From a virus: 56,190 bases of DNA. Position 1 is the stretch's first letter. Each line of letters begins with the position of its first letter. The position numbers and the translations under genes are program-made. Of the stretch, positions 25,475-34,766 are shown in pieces. The stretch lies in IMG/VR virus record IMGVR_UViG_3300047476_001428, positions 1 to 56,190 of that record; one strand, given 5' to 3'. The notes under the pieces were generated by a model. That model did not search any database. It worked only from the letters and a program-made list of their open reading frames with translations, and had not been told where the DNA came from.

Positions 25475-26559
25475 ATGTATGGAATTGCAGGTGGTTCCAA
25501 AACAATTTGATAACTTAATGATGCAACCTGACCTGGTGTTGTCTTAGTAATTTCAAAACGAAGTGTATCGTTGGTATTAACTTGTATTACAGGAACATCA
25601 GTTCCGTAAAAATCAAAAGTTAAAGAACCTTGTGGTTTAATATAAACATCAATACCATTTTCATTATCAATATTGGTATTACCCATTAAAGAAAAATTTC
25701 CTGTATAATCGGCAATAATATCTTTTGTCGTTTCAGACACACCAAAGTTCAAGGTATAATCAAATGATGATGGATTTTCGGGGAACTTTCTTCTTTTTGG
25801 TGGTGGAATATTTCCAACAACCTCAAAAGTATTGAAAACTCTTGATACCGCAGGTGCCACTTCAAATTCGTCAGGGTCTAATAAAAACCCTAACATTGTG
25901 AATTCATAATTTTGAATGTAAAATCTTCTTTTTTCCACCTCAATAACAGATTCATCTGAAATGTTACCCATGATGATTGGAATATAATGACCCTCAATTT
26001 TTCTATAGGCTTGACGAGATGCAAAAGTTTGAATCACATTTTTATTGAACTCGTTTAACTCTCTCATTCTATTACAAACAATTTTAACATTGTAAGTAAT
26101 ATCAACAGGAACAGGTTGTGGAATTTTGTAGATATCCATACCTTTAATGTTTCCATTCCATGTTGGGACTGCGGCATAATAAAACTCTTTTCTATTTGGA
26201 ATATTCCAAAGAAGTGCCGGATTACTACCGTACTTTACTTCAGGTTGACGGACAACAGTTATGAATGGTGGATTTGGATTACCATTCAAATCATTAAAGT
26301 CCCAAGTTTCAGTAAACTGAGACCAGTTCTGTGTTGTAATAATAATATCAACCATTGGAATTATCTTTCCTGCAACAATAGTTTCCAAATCTTCTTTTAC
26401 AAAATCTAAAAACCCCCTATCTAATTCAGGGTGTAATAATTGTTTTGGTAAATAAGTTCCGTCTTCTGTAATATAACTAAGCAATTGTTCTCTTCTCTGA
26501 AGAAGTGTCTTTTCAGGTGTAAGATTAATTGTTGGTATAACTTTTTTAGGATAACCCAT
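25471..26559 (-). CDS. Tail sheath stabiliser/completion-like protein (gp15 position)
   Basis: A 362-residue structural protein. The first 230 residues carry a hydrophobic PVDITYNVKIVCNRMRELNEFNK segment, a FASRQAYRKIEGHYIPI strand-loop and an RRFYIQNYEFTMLGFLLDPDEFE stretch, which resemble tail terminator/sheath-stabiliser proteins of T4-like phages. The C-terminal 120 residues are a beta-rich extension (YTLNFGVSE ... YQIVLEPP) not present in T4 gp15 (272 residues). It lies between the gp14-like neck gene, whose stop overlaps its ATG (TAATG), and the sheath gene, the expected place for a tail terminator. Assignment to gp15 is by position and resemblance. Confidence 0.58.
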   Translation of the reverse strand: MGYPKKVIPTINLTPEKTLLQRREQLLSYITEDGTYLPKQLLHPELDRGFLDFVKEDLETIVAGKIIPMVDIIITTQNWSQFTETWDFNDLNGNPNPPFITVVRQPEVKYGSNPALLWNIPNRKEFYYAAVPTWNGNIKGMDIYKIPQPVPVDITYNVKIVCNRMRELNEFNKNVIQTFASRQAYRKIEGHYIPIIMGNISDESVIEVEKRRFYIQNYEFTMLGFLLDPDEFEVAPAVSRVFNTFEVVGNIPPPKRRKFPENPSSFDYTLNFGVSETTKDIIADYTGNFSLMGNTNIDNENGIDVYIKPQGSLTFDFYGTDVPVIQVNTNDTLRFEITKTTPGQVASLSYQIVLEPPAIPYI

Positions 26560-27074
26560 TAGATTCCATTAAATTCGTTTTCACTTACAGGTGTTGCAAT
26601 GTATGAAACATAAAATGGTTTATAACCACCATAAGTGTGTTTATTGTCAAAGTTAGGAACACCAGCATTTACCACTGAATAATATCTAACTTGTGATTCT
26701 GTTATCCAATAACCAATATAGTCACCCAATTTAATATTCATTTCCAAATCAATTAAATCTTGGTTATATATTGCAAATTTCAAATTACCAGGTTCGTTCT
26801 GTAATACCTTAGAACTACCCAAGAATCTTTCTTCAGGTTGTAAAATCTGAACGTAGGCTTTTACAGATACTGGGGGTAAGAATTGAATACCTTGTGGTAA
26901 TACCTCACCATAAACATCATCGTTAACAGTTTTAGTTCTATCAACACGATAAACTACAATAGTGAAATTCATATCACCGTCTAACCATTCTCTACCCATA
27001 GAGATGTCTAAGTTGTAATCTTCACCACCGAAGAATTTACCTAATCTTGTTATTGGAACTAATTTTTGTGACAT
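26559..27074 (-). CDS. Neck/head-completion-like protein (gp14 type, tentative)
   Basis: A 171-residue beta-rich protein. Notable strands are a VYGEVLPQGIQFLPPVSVKAYVQI block, a GNLKFAIYNQDLIDLEMNIKLGDYIGYW block and a VRYYSVVNAG strand, a pattern (pro-rich loop, GDYI and a Y-x-V near the end) found in neck or head-completion proteins. It is the first gene of the minus-strand tail block and overlaps the next gene by one base, which supports a head-tail junction role. T4 gp14 is 256 residues, so the match in size is imperfect and the name is tentative. A TATTTAT element lies 15 bases before the ATG. Confidence 0.52.
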   Translation of the reverse strand: MSQKLVPITRLGKFFGGEDYNLDISMGREWLDGDMNFTIVVYRVDRTKTVNDDVYGEVLPQGIQFLPPVSVKAYVQILQPEERFLGSSKVLQNEPGNLKFAIYNQDLIDLEMNIKLGDYIGYWITESQVRYYSVVNAGVPNFDNKHTYGGYKPFYVSYIATPVSENEFNGI

Positions 27075-27089
27075 ATCAATACCTTATTG

Positions 27090-27096
27090 ATAAATA
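27090..27096 (-). promoter_or_regulatory. TATTTAT element at the head of the tail block
   Basis: Minus-strand GTATTTATCAATAAGG, 15 bases before the ATG at 27074, in a 49-base gap between divergent genes. It is the first candidate promoter for the long structural block. Confidence 0.45.
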
Positions 27097-27123
27097 CTTA
27101 GTTTTTGATTATCTTTTACAAGA

Positions 27124-28893
27124 TTGGAAAATGTTGAGAACATAAGTAATGTATCAGTCTTGGAAAGGAAGGCTCTTGACTTGTTGGAAACCTACTCAGG
27201 CGCCAACAATTACATTATGCGCTTAAGACAAAAACAAATTGATAATAAAAAGTTTTATCCAACAAGAGCTCAAGCCGAATATATTGTAAATTACTTTAAT
27301 ACAACACCAAAGGTTGCCAAGAAGTGGGTTGATTTGGATGAATATTTTTCCAAAAAAATTTCTGACGAAAAATTATTTACCAAAATTGCGACCAAAGTTT
27401 ATGTTGAAAAACTTTTGATTGAAAAAGATACTTCTTACCATATTTGGGGGAAATTCTTTGATAGTCAGGAACTTCATGACTTTTGGTTACCTAAAGTTGC
27501 GTTACTTAAAAACAATAAGGTTGAGAACGTTGTTATTGATTACGAGAAGTATTCACACCGTCCACCACTTGACCACCAAAAAGAAGCAATTCAAAAATTG
27601 GTGGAGAATAAAAAATTCATTTTGGCTGATGATATGGGTTTGGGTAAAACTACTTCAACCATTATTGCCGCTTTGGAGACGGGAGCTAAGAAAGTTTTAA
27701 TCATTTGTCCAGCATCTTTGAAGATTAACTGGCAACGTGAGATTGAAAACTATTCTCAGAGAACGACAAGTATTATTGAAGGAAAAAAATGGGACGATGC
27801 CGACTTTGTAATTATCAATTATGATATTATTAAAAATTTCCATGACGATAAAAAGAAAGACGCATCAACAATCGTTAATTCAAAGTTTGATTTAGTAATT
27901 GTTGATGAAGCACATTATATTCAGAACTCACAAGCACAACGAACCAAGTTAATTAATGACATTGGAAAGAAAGTTGACCGTGTTTGGTTGTTGACTGGTA
28001 CTCCAATCACATCAAGACCAATAAACTACTACAACTTATTGAACTTAATTGATTCACCTGTTGCTCAGAATTGGATGGCATTTGTAAAAAGGTATTGTAA
28101 CGGGTTTCAGTTCCAAGCAGGAAGACGTAAAATATGGAATGTTAGTGGAGCATCCAATTTGGAAGAGTTAAGAGACCGTACCGCACCACTTGTCCTTCGT
28201 AGATTAAAGGAGAACGTATTGGATTTACCTGAAAAAATAATTACACCCGTTTATTTGAGGTTGAAATCAAAAGAGTATGAAGAACTTATGGGTGAATACT
28301 ACGATTGGTACGATAAAAGTGGTGAGGCAGATTCATTAACCCTTCAATTTACCAAGTTAACCAAAGTTCGTCAGGTAATTGCCGATGAAAAAACAAAGGC
28401 AACCATCGAATTATGTGAAAATATTATCGAACAAGGTAAAAAAGTTATTGTGTTTACTAACTTTACAAAAAGTTTAGAACTTATCTTGGAACATTTTGGT
28501 AAAAAAGCAGTAAGACTTGACGGACAAATGTCTCAAAAAGAAAGACAATTATCTGTTGACCGTTTTCAGACTGAAGAGGATGTTATGGTTTTCGTTGGAA
28601 ACATTAAAGCTGCTGGTGTTGGTATCACATTGACTGCCGCTGAAGCCGTTGTGATGAATGACTTATCGTTTTTACCTTCTGACCACTCACAAGCTGAAGA
28701 CCGTAGTTACCGTTATGGACAAAAAAATAACGTATTAGTTTATTACCCGATTTTTGACAATACAGTTGAAGGAATTATCTACGACATACTCAAAAAGAAG
28801 AAAAACATCTTTGAGACAATCATGGGTGACAATGCAAATTCAATGGATTCTGTCGAAGAAATCATGAATTTAATTAATGAAATGAGAAGATAA
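27124..28893 (+). CDS. SNF2-family helicase/translocase
   Basis: A 589-residue SF2 enzyme that uses ATP to move on or remodel double-stranded or branched DNA. The N-terminal 145 residues are a lysine-rich helical region. Then come LADDMGLGKTT (Walker A, 168-177), VIICPASLKINW-type motif Ia, VIVDEAH (DEAH 261-264), LLTGTPI (motif III), and in lobe two a VRLDGQMS segment, GVGITLTAA and QAEDRSYRYGQ (motif VI of SNF2 proteins). It resembles SMARCAL1/HepA-type annealing helicases more than T4 UvsW. The reading frame opens at TTG 27124, with a stop 18 bases upstream and no in-frame ATG until residue 31; translation from TTG or a later codon is uncertain. It may rescue forks or counter host defences. 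Confidence 0.88.
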   Translation: MENVENISNVSVLERKALDLLETYSGANNYIMRLRQKQIDNKKFYPTRAQAEYIVNYFNTTPKVAKKWVDLDEYFSKKISDEKLFTKIATKVYVEKLLIEKDTSYHIWGKFFDSQELHDFWLPKVALLKNNKVENVVIDYEKYSHRPPLDHQKEAIQKLVENKKFILADDMGLGKTTSTIIAALETGAKKVLIICPASLKINWQREIENYSQRTTSIIEGKKWDDADFVIINYDIIKNFHDDKKKDASTIVNSKFDLVIVDEAHYIQNSQAQRTKLINDIGKKVDRVWLLTGTPITSRPINYYNLLNLIDSPVAQNWMAFVKRYCNGFQFQAGRRKIWNVSGASNLEELRDRTAPLVLRRLKENVLDLPEKIITPVYLRLKSKEYEELMGEYYDWYDKSGEADSLTLQFTKLTKVRQVIADEKTKATIELCENIIEQGKKVIVFTNFTKSLELILEHFGKKAVRLDGQMSQKERQLSVDRFQTEEDVMVFVGNIKAAGVGITLTAAEAVVMNDLSFLPSDHSQAEDRSYRYGQKNNVLVYYPIFDNTVEGIIYDILKKKKNIFETIMGDNANSMDSVEEIMNLINEMRR

Positions 28894-28896
28894 TCA

Positions 28897-28939
28897 AAGT
28901 TCGGCTTATTTATAATTAATAAAAACAAAAGCCGAACTT
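28897..28939 (+). promoter_or_regulatory. Long-arm hairpin with a promoter-like loop abutting the SOD-fusion start
   Basis: An 11-base perfect inverted repeat, AAGTTCGGCTT (28897-28907) and AAGCCGAACTT (28929-28939), encloses a 21-base AT-rich loop holding a TATTTAT element (28907-28913). The right arm ends at the base before the ATG at 28940. In a read-through transcript this hairpin could end transcription or hide the start codon; a transcript starting inside the loop would lack the left arm and be free to translate. Confidence 0.5.
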
Positions 28940-30493
28940 ATGAAAAATCTCAAGAACAGAATAGAAGTTTTGGAAGAACAATTAGAGAAGAAAGAACAAA
29001 AAAGACAACAAGATGTTAAACATAGAAAAGTTGTTGAAGAAGCCCAAAAAATTAGTGTAGAAAAATTACCTTACGCATATTCGGCACTTAAACAGTTCAT
29101 TGACCCCGAGACAATGAACGTACATTACAACAAACATTACAAAGGTTATGTAGATAAGTTGAACGCCGCATTAGGTGATAAAGACTACGGTGACTTAAGT
29201 TTGGAAGAAATTGTAAAAACAATTGAACGATTCAACAAGTTTATTAGAAACCAAGCGGGTGGAGCATTTAACCACCAATTGTTTTGGAAAATGTTATCTC
29301 CAAAGACAATGACACCAAAAGGTTTAATATTAAAGAAACTTAATCAAAACTTTGGTTCATTCGCTGCGTTCAAGAAAAAATTTGATGGTCAAGCAAAAGA
29401 CAGATTTGGTTCAGGATGGTGTTGGTTAGTATTAACCAAACGTGGAACCTTAAAAATTATGACCACACCAAATCAAGACAATCCATTAATGGATGTTGTT
29501 GAACAAGGTGGTTATCCATTGTTGGGATTAGACTTATGGGAACATGCCTATTACTTAAGATATAGAAATAGAAAAGAAGAATATATCAAAAACTTTTGGA
29601 AAGTTGTGAATTGGGACTACGTTGAAGACGTATTGAAAAAACAACTTGACAAGACTATTAAAGAGAGTGAACAAGCAAAAGAATTCTTAACCGAAGCTGT
29701 TAAAAGTGAACCTTGTTCATCTGCCGACAGAATGGCATCAAAACAATTCTTCAATCAAAACCGTGATGCGTTGAATGTTTACAAAAACGCAATTATGCAA
29801 ATCTTAAAAGAGGTATTCCCTGAAAGATATTATGGTAGAGATGAATACTCACCAGGAACAATGTCGGGAATTTACAACTTGGAAGGTGAAGGTAGGTCAA
29901 TTATCAATTATTTGAATACAAATTATTCAGCATTTTGTGTGTTGAAAAAAGACTTAAACAAATATCTTGAAAAGATTAATAAACCTTTAATCGACTTCAA
30001 CAATAAAACTCCAAAAGAACAAGTTGATGAAATGGTTAGGATGTTAAAGGTTCTTAATCATGTTAAATTTAGAGTATTTAATACAGAATCAGAAACACTT
30101 AAGACAATGATGAGTGTCATGGGTGCGTCATCTAAAAAAGGTGGACAAACTGAAGATGCTGTTGTTGTTAAATTGAAAAAACAATTTGGTGATGACAATG
30201 TGATTCAAATTGGTGAACTTGGTTCCAAAGAAGATATGTTAAAAGGTGTTGATGTTAAAATCATTGTTGATGGTAAAGAACATACCGCACAAGTTAAACC
30301 ATTTAGTCATATTACAAAAACAGAAAGTGATATGTACAAAGTGGATGGAACAGCAAATGTTAAAAAATACCAAACTGATTGGATGATTTTTATGAAAAAT
30401 CTTGGTGACATGGTCATCTTTGATAATAAGAATTCAAGAATATTTGACGGAGTTTATTACTTTCCGATTGACGCTAAATTGTATCAATTGTAA
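28940..30493 (+). CDS. Mn/Fe superoxide dismutase fused to a PD-(D/E)XK-like domain
   Basis: A 517-residue fusion. Residues 1-36 form a charged coiled coil. Residues about 38-235 are a full Mn/Fe superoxide dismutase: metal ligands His62 (VHYNKHY), His112 (FNHQLFW), Asp198 and His202 (GLDLWEHAYYL), gateway His66/Tyr70, and the Mn-type AGG and NQDNPLM (Gln179) signatures. It should convert superoxide to peroxide and oxygen. Residues about 240-390 are helical and unrecognised. The last 125 residues contain QTEDAVV (Glu405), GVDVKI (Asp438) and AQVKPF (Gln451, Lys453), a spacing like PD-(D/E)XK nucleases with Gln in the third position. The nuclease reading is inference. The gene lies between SNF2 helicase and neck protein genes and has no signal peptide. 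Confidence 0.85.
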   Translation: MKNLKNRIEVLEEQLEKKEQKRQQDVKHRKVVEEAQKISVEKLPYAYSALKQFIDPETMNVHYNKHYKGYVDKLNAALGDKDYGDLSLEEIVKTIERFNKFIRNQAGGAFNHQLFWKMLSPKTMTPKGLILKKLNQNFGSFAAFKKKFDGQAKDRFGSGWCWLVLTKRGTLKIMTTPNQDNPLMDVVEQGGYPLLGLDLWEHAYYLRYRNRKEEYIKNFWKVVNWDYVEDVLKKQLDKTIKESEQAKEFLTEAVKSEPCSSADRMASKQFFNQNRDALNVYKNAIMQILKEVFPERYYGRDEYSPGTMSGIYNLEGEGRSIINYLNTNYSAFCVLKKDLNKYLEKINKPLIDFNNKTPKEQVDEMVRMLKVLNHVKFRVFNTESETLKTMMSVMGASSKKGGQTEDAVVVKLKKQFGDDNVIQIGELGSKEDMLKGVDVKIIVDGKEHTAQVKPFSHITKTESDMYKVDGTANVKKYQTDWMIFMKNLGDMVIFDNKNSRIFDGVYYFPIDAKLYQL

Positions 30494-30501
30494 TTGATTG
30501 A

Positions 30502-30508
30502 TATTTAT
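30502..30508 (+). promoter_or_regulatory. TATTTAT element before the gp13-like neck gene
   Basis: Plus-strand GATATTTATTAAGAAAA, 12 bases before the ATG at 30521, in a 27-base gap. Confidence 0.42.
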
Positions 30509-30520
30509 TAAGAAAAAACT

Positions 30521-31636
30521 ATGGCAGTTATTGCAGAACCAGAAAGAACCAGACTTTATAATCGTATCCTAAATCAATTGGGAGCTCCTTTAAGAGCAGT
30601 TGAGTTGGATATGGAACAGATGGATTCCTTAATGGAATTATCTATTGGTGACTACACACAATACATCTATGATTGGTTGATTGAAAGTCAATGGACTAGT
30701 TTGTATGGTATGGATTTGGCAACTCAATCTGTCGCAAATGCTTTAGTTAGAAGAACGTTAGATTGGGAAACTCAATATACCTACGCATATTCTAAAATTG
30801 TAGGTTTACAAAACTCAGGTCCTTGGGTTTTGAAAAAAGACTTTTTTAAGTTAGAACAAAATGTTCAAATATATGAAATTCCTGCAGGTCGTGAAATTAA
30901 CGAATTGCTTTGGTACTCACCCGCAGAAGAAAATAGTCTTCTTTATGACCCTTGGTCATTTGGTGGATTTGGTGGACCTGGTATTGGGGGTGCTGGTGGA
31001 TACGCACAACCTGGATGGGGTGGTGGTGGATACTTTATGTTCTCGGCTTATGATGCACTTGCACGTATGCAGGACGTAAACATTAAAAGAAGAATCATCC
31101 AACCTGATGTTAGTTATCGTGTAACGGCTTTACCAAATGGTAAAAGAGCCATCATGTTATACAACACACCAGGTGGTAAGTTTGACTTTGGTAATAATGA
31201 ATTAATGAGAGGTCAGGTTTGGTATTGGTATTATGATACCACAGACGCTGACCGTGACCAATGTCTAAAAGATAATCCTGATATCGTAAAATTACCTTCC
31301 GATATCCCATTAGATGCTCTTAACTGGCAGGACTTAAATGACCCTGCACAACAATGGGTAAGAAGATGGTTTACAGCCTATTGTAAAGAAACTTTAGCAA
31401 GAGTTAGAGGTAAGTTCAGTGGTAACTTAAAAACACCTGATAGTGAACTTATTATGGATTATCAGTCATTATCGACTGAGGCTAAAGATGAAAAAGTAAC
31501 TTTGGTTACTGAACTTAAAGAAAGGTTGGAACGTCTTCGTCCTGAAAAACAAATGGAAAAAGAAGCGTTAATTGCTGAAAATTTGAACAAACAGTTGAAA
31601 TTTAGAGCAATGCCTATACCAATTACAGTAGTATAA
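30521..31636 (+). CDS. Neck protein, gp13-like
   Basis: A 371-residue structural protein likely to sit at the head-tail connector. The N-terminus (RLYNRILNQLGAPLRAVELDMEQMDSLMELSI) resembles neck/adaptor proteins. Residues about 145-170 are an extreme glycine-rich loop (GGFGGPGIGGAGG, then PGWGGGG). The C-terminal third has WVRRWFTAYCKETLARVRGKFSG, then PDSELIMDYQSL and a long charged helix, the pattern of T4-type gp13 proteins, which close the packaged head before tail joining. T4 gp13 is 309 residues; the glycine-rich loop explains part of the extra length. It is followed one base later by a small gene. Confidence 0.65.
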   Translation: MAVIAEPERTRLYNRILNQLGAPLRAVELDMEQMDSLMELSIGDYTQYIYDWLIESQWTSLYGMDLATQSVANALVRRTLDWETQYTYAYSKIVGLQNSGPWVLKKDFFKLEQNVQIYEIPAGREINELLWYSPAEENSLLYDPWSFGGFGGPGIGGAGGYAQPGWGGGGYFMFSAYDALARMQDVNIKRRIIQPDVSYRVTALPNGKRAIMLYNTPGGKFDFGNNELMRGQVWYWYYDTTDADRDQCLKDNPDIVKLPSDIPLDALNWQDLNDPAQQWVRRWFTAYCKETLARVRGKFSGNLKTPDSELIMDYQSLSTEAKDEKVTLVTELKERLERLRPEKQMEKEALIAENLNKQLKFRAMPIPITVV

Positions 31637-31637
31637 T

Positions 31638-31973
31638 ATGTCTATAATAAAATCAATTCCCATCGAAAAAATCATCAATGGTTACAGAATAAGAACTTCT
31701 GACTATTGTGTAGTGTCTGAACCTGAATATAAAACAAGTGGTGAATACGCCATTGTTATTACAGGTGTTCCTAATTGTAAATTAAAATTGGATTCAACAA
31801 CTACCGACAGGGTAAAAATCAAAGCAATGACTAATGTTTTGATAATACCCGATATCGGTTCTGTTGATGAAGAATGGGATGAAATATCAATCGATAAAGG
31901 TGCTTGTGTTGAATTTGTATTCATCAACAAGTGTTGGTATATATTATCTTCAGACGGTTTGAAGATTTGGTAA
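31638..31973 (+). CDS. Small hypothetical protein after the neck gene
   Basis: A 111-residue beta-rich protein with no recognised domain. It reads like a small all-beta fold with repeated strands (YAIVITGVPNCKLKLD, VKIKAMTNVLIIP, CVEFVFINKCWYIL), which resemble the short trimeric decoration or fibre-attached folds of virions, but no family can be named. It starts one base after the neck gene's stop, so it is co-expressed with it. Its last 24 bases overlap the end of the DNA polymerase gene on the other strand. Confidence 0.7.
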   Translation: MSIIKSIPIEKIINGYRIRTSDYCVVSEPEYKTSGEYAIVITGVPNCKLKLDSTTTDRVKIKAMTNVLIIPDIGSVDEEWDEISIDKGACVEFVFINKCWYILSSDGLKIW

Positions 31974-34766
31974 ACCTGTGATTTGACTTTCCCAACCCTC
32001 TTCAGCATTTTCATAAATGTAGAATGGTTCCAAACCACGTTTTCCCCAATATAACATTTCTTGTTCTGAAATTGTTAATACATCACCCAAATCATCTTGG
32101 TCACCTTCACCTAATGGATTTCCATTAATCAATTCACATTGTGCGGTTGTAAAGATTCCTCTGTCTTCAGGGTTATCAACAATCAAACCTGCTCTAACTT
32201 CATCTTTGAACACTACCATTAGTGGTTCAATACGTTTGTTAAAAGTTGATATTGCTCTTGGTACATTGTACTCACCTGTCATGTCAGGATTTTCCTCCAA
32301 ATCAGATGGATTCAACATATAACAATTAATTCTAACCATTGATTCCATGGCATCACTAGGTGCTTTTCCATTTGCCGCCATGTAATAATCTAAATCATCT
32401 TTTCTCCAACCACTTTTTAATTTGTTAACTTTTTGAACATCACCGTGTGATGCCTTAGTTCCGTTATTTACATAAAGAATTACATCTCCAAGATTGACTG
32501 CCAATTTGTTATGAATTGCAAGTTCCATATGAGCTTGACGAGACATTAACGAACCAGCTTTTGTTGTTTGGGTACAACGAACCTGATAATCTTTCAAACT
32601 TTGTTTTACTTTAGCTCTTTGAGCAATCTTAGCCAAAGGAACTTTTTGGTCATATATCTTTTGAAGATATTCATAGTAATATTCGATAAATTCTTTACCC
32701 TGACCGTTCAATAACATCTTAATTCCTTTATCCAAGAACTCTTCAATATAACCTGGTAGTTTTTTTGATTTGATAGTATTACCAACCAATTTAATTTTAC
32801 CTTTATCCGTCATCAAAGCGTAGTTCTTACGAGCCAAATTAATACATGATGGCCAAACACCATCGTTATCTAACGCCATCTCACCTCTCATGAATATGTC
32901 ATTATATTCGGCAATATCGGCAGCTGCACCTGTATATTCTTTACCCGCTTTAACTTTCCAATTCAAACCACGACCAATGTATGTACGTTCATGGACATTT
33001 GGTGGTGATGAAAAGTTCACACCGTCCGTATCCATAACCAATGGTTCGTATCCACGTTTCATAAAGAAACCAATCATCTGACGTAAGTATTGTCTACCCG
33101 TACAAGTAATCTGTTCCCCCATGTACATATCACCCCAATGGAACACTTGAGGTGCTGACAAAGCTCCGAACATCGAGTTAATAAAGATTTTAATAGGTAA
33201 CTGTTTACGGTCATAAGACTTTGATTTCTTAGGGTCGGTCTTTTCAAACTTTTCAGCCAATTCTTTGTACATGATACGTGAACTTCTAAAGAAACCCAAC
33301 AAACCTTTCATCGCCCCTGTCACATCACACTCGGGGAATACATCATGTACCAACTGAATAGATGGATAAAGTGAACTAAAGTCCAATTTCAACACGTTTG
33401 TTGAATATCCAACTTTAATCAAACGAGAAAGACCACCAACGAAATCCGTCTTACCTTGTTTTTCAGGAATTGCCAAGTTGTACTTGTAAGACCAAGCCAA
33501 CATAATCATCTTCCACAAAGTTGCAGTACCCATAGTACTTACACGTTCATAAGTTGTGGGAACCAACGAAGCCAAAAGAAACGAACCTTGGTTGAACTCG
33601 TCATCCACACGTAGGGTTTCATCTAAGTCATCGTCAAGATACTGTTCTACAATTTTATCACCTGTAGTTTTGATATATGTACCAGGAAATCTTTCATCAA
33701 GATTATCAAATTGGGGGTTGTCAGCCTTTTTGTACTTTCCGTTTTTAACATTTAACCAATAATCTTCCTTTTTTGAATACATAGGACCGATTTCTGTGTG
33801 GTCAATGTATACACGGTCTTCATCTTCGATTTCCAAATATTGAGTTATGTATTTCAAACCCGCGGACTTAATGTTTGAGTTAATCGCTTGGGCTCTACGA
33901 ACCGAATGTAAGATATCAATGATGTTATATCCCCACATTGATGTTTGTGGGTATCTTTCTACCTCGTTGGCAAGCTTCAACATTTGTTCCTTCTGTGTTA
34001 TCGGTCTTTCAGGGTTGAGTGACTTAGATATCTTTCTAATGTCCAATCCAAGTGCTTTAGCTCGTTCAAATATCCAAAACCAGTCAAAGTTAAATGAGTT
34101 ATAACCACCGATGATACTTGGTTTAAGTTCGTCAATTGTCTTAAAGAATTCAACAAGACCCAACTTTTCAGTTTCAGGGGTATCACACTCAATTACTTTG
34201 TGGAACCCTTTGTTTGTTTTCATTCCAATCATGAATATACGACCATCCTTTGGTTCAAGTGAGGTCGTTTCTAAGTCGAATACAAACCTTGTTATGTCGT
34301 TGTATTCTTCAAATCCTTTGAATAATCGTTTTTCTTTTTGAATAAGATATTGTTCTACGGGTGGTAACATCAAGAATAACTCTTTTGATTTTTCACCCCA
34401 CGGGTCAATACCACCATCACGGAAAAACTGAACTAACTCACGATATCCCGCAAGTGATTTAACCATATAGGTCAAACCTTTTTCTAATCTCTCATTTCCA
34501 TGTGTTTCTAATTTGTCAATAACAATCTTGTGTTTTGACATTGCTTCTTTTTGAAGGGCTTTTGAACCTTGATAAAAATTCAAACCCTTTAGGTCACCAA
34601 CCCAAGCAAATGGAATAAAATGGTCTTTTTGGATTGATTTCCCTTTACCGGGAATTTCTTTAATTTTGTAGATTGAGTTGGTTACATAGTCAAACTCGAT
34701 GGCGACTATGAATTGTTCTGGGTCATTACCCTCTAAGAACGACTTAATTTCTTCGTTAGTTATCAT
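31950..34766 (-). CDS. Family B DNA polymerase, T4 gp43-like
   Basis: A 938-residue replicative polymerase with proofreading. The exonuclease domain has VFDLETTSLE (Exo I), GGYNSFNFDWFW (Exo II) and YLDDDLDET (likely Exo III, Y-x3-D). The polymerase domain has LKLDFSSLYPSIQ (motif A), KIFINSMFGAL (motif B) and VMDTDGVNF (motif C, DTD). T4 gp43 is 898 residues. It lies alone at the downstream end of the minus-strand fibre/glycosyltransferase block with a 96-base leader carrying a small hairpin and a TATTTAT element, so it may have its own control. No T4-type C-terminal clamp-binding peptide is apparent. It overlaps the opposing small gene by 24 bases. Confidence 0.95.
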   Translation of the reverse strand: MITNEEIKSFLEGNDPEQFIVAIEFDYVTNSIYKIKEIPGKGKSIQKDHFIPFAWVGDLKGLNFYQGSKALQKEAMSKHKIVIDKLETHGNERLEKGLTYMVKSLAGYRELVQFFRDGGIDPWGEKSKELFLMLPPVEQYLIQKEKRLFKGFEEYNDITRFVFDLETTSLEPKDGRIFMIGMKTNKGFHKVIECDTPETEKLGLVEFFKTIDELKPSIIGGYNSFNFDWFWIFERAKALGLDIRKISKSLNPERPITQKEQMLKLANEVERYPQTSMWGYNIIDILHSVRRAQAINSNIKSAGLKYITQYLEIEDEDRVYIDHTEIGPMYSKKEDYWLNVKNGKYKKADNPQFDNLDERFPGTYIKTTGDKIVEQYLDDDLDETLRVDDEFNQGSFLLASLVPTTYERVSTMGTATLWKMIMLAWSYKYNLAIPEKQGKTDFVGGLSRLIKVGYSTNVLKLDFSSLYPSIQLVHDVFPECDVTGAMKGLLGFFRSSRIMYKELAEKFEKTDPKKSKSYDRKQLPIKIFINSMFGALSAPQVFHWGDMYMGEQITCTGRQYLRQMIGFFMKRGYEPLVMDTDGVNFSSPPNVHERTYIGRGLNWKVKAGKEYTGAAADIAEYNDIFMRGEMALDNDGVWPSCINLARKNYALMTDKGKIKLVGNTIKSKKLPGYIEEFLDKGIKMLLNGQGKEFIEYYYEYLQKIYDQKVPLAKIAQRAKVKQSLKDYQVRCTQTTKAGSLMSRQAHMELAIHNKLAVNLGDVILYVNNGTKASHGDVQKVNKLKSGWRKDDLDYYMAANGKAPSDAMESMVRINCYMLNPSDLEENPDMTGEYNVPRAISTFNKRIEPLMVVFKDEVRAGLIVDNPEDRGIFTTAQCELINGNPLGEGDQDDLGDVLTISEQEMLYWGKRGLEPFYIYENAEEGWESQITGLPNLQTV

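Noticed and set aside
31703-32038. Minus-strand 111-codon frame over the small gene after the neck protein
   Set aside because: It overlaps a well-placed plus-strand gene coupled to the neck gene and the end of the DNA polymerase gene, and its composition looks random.
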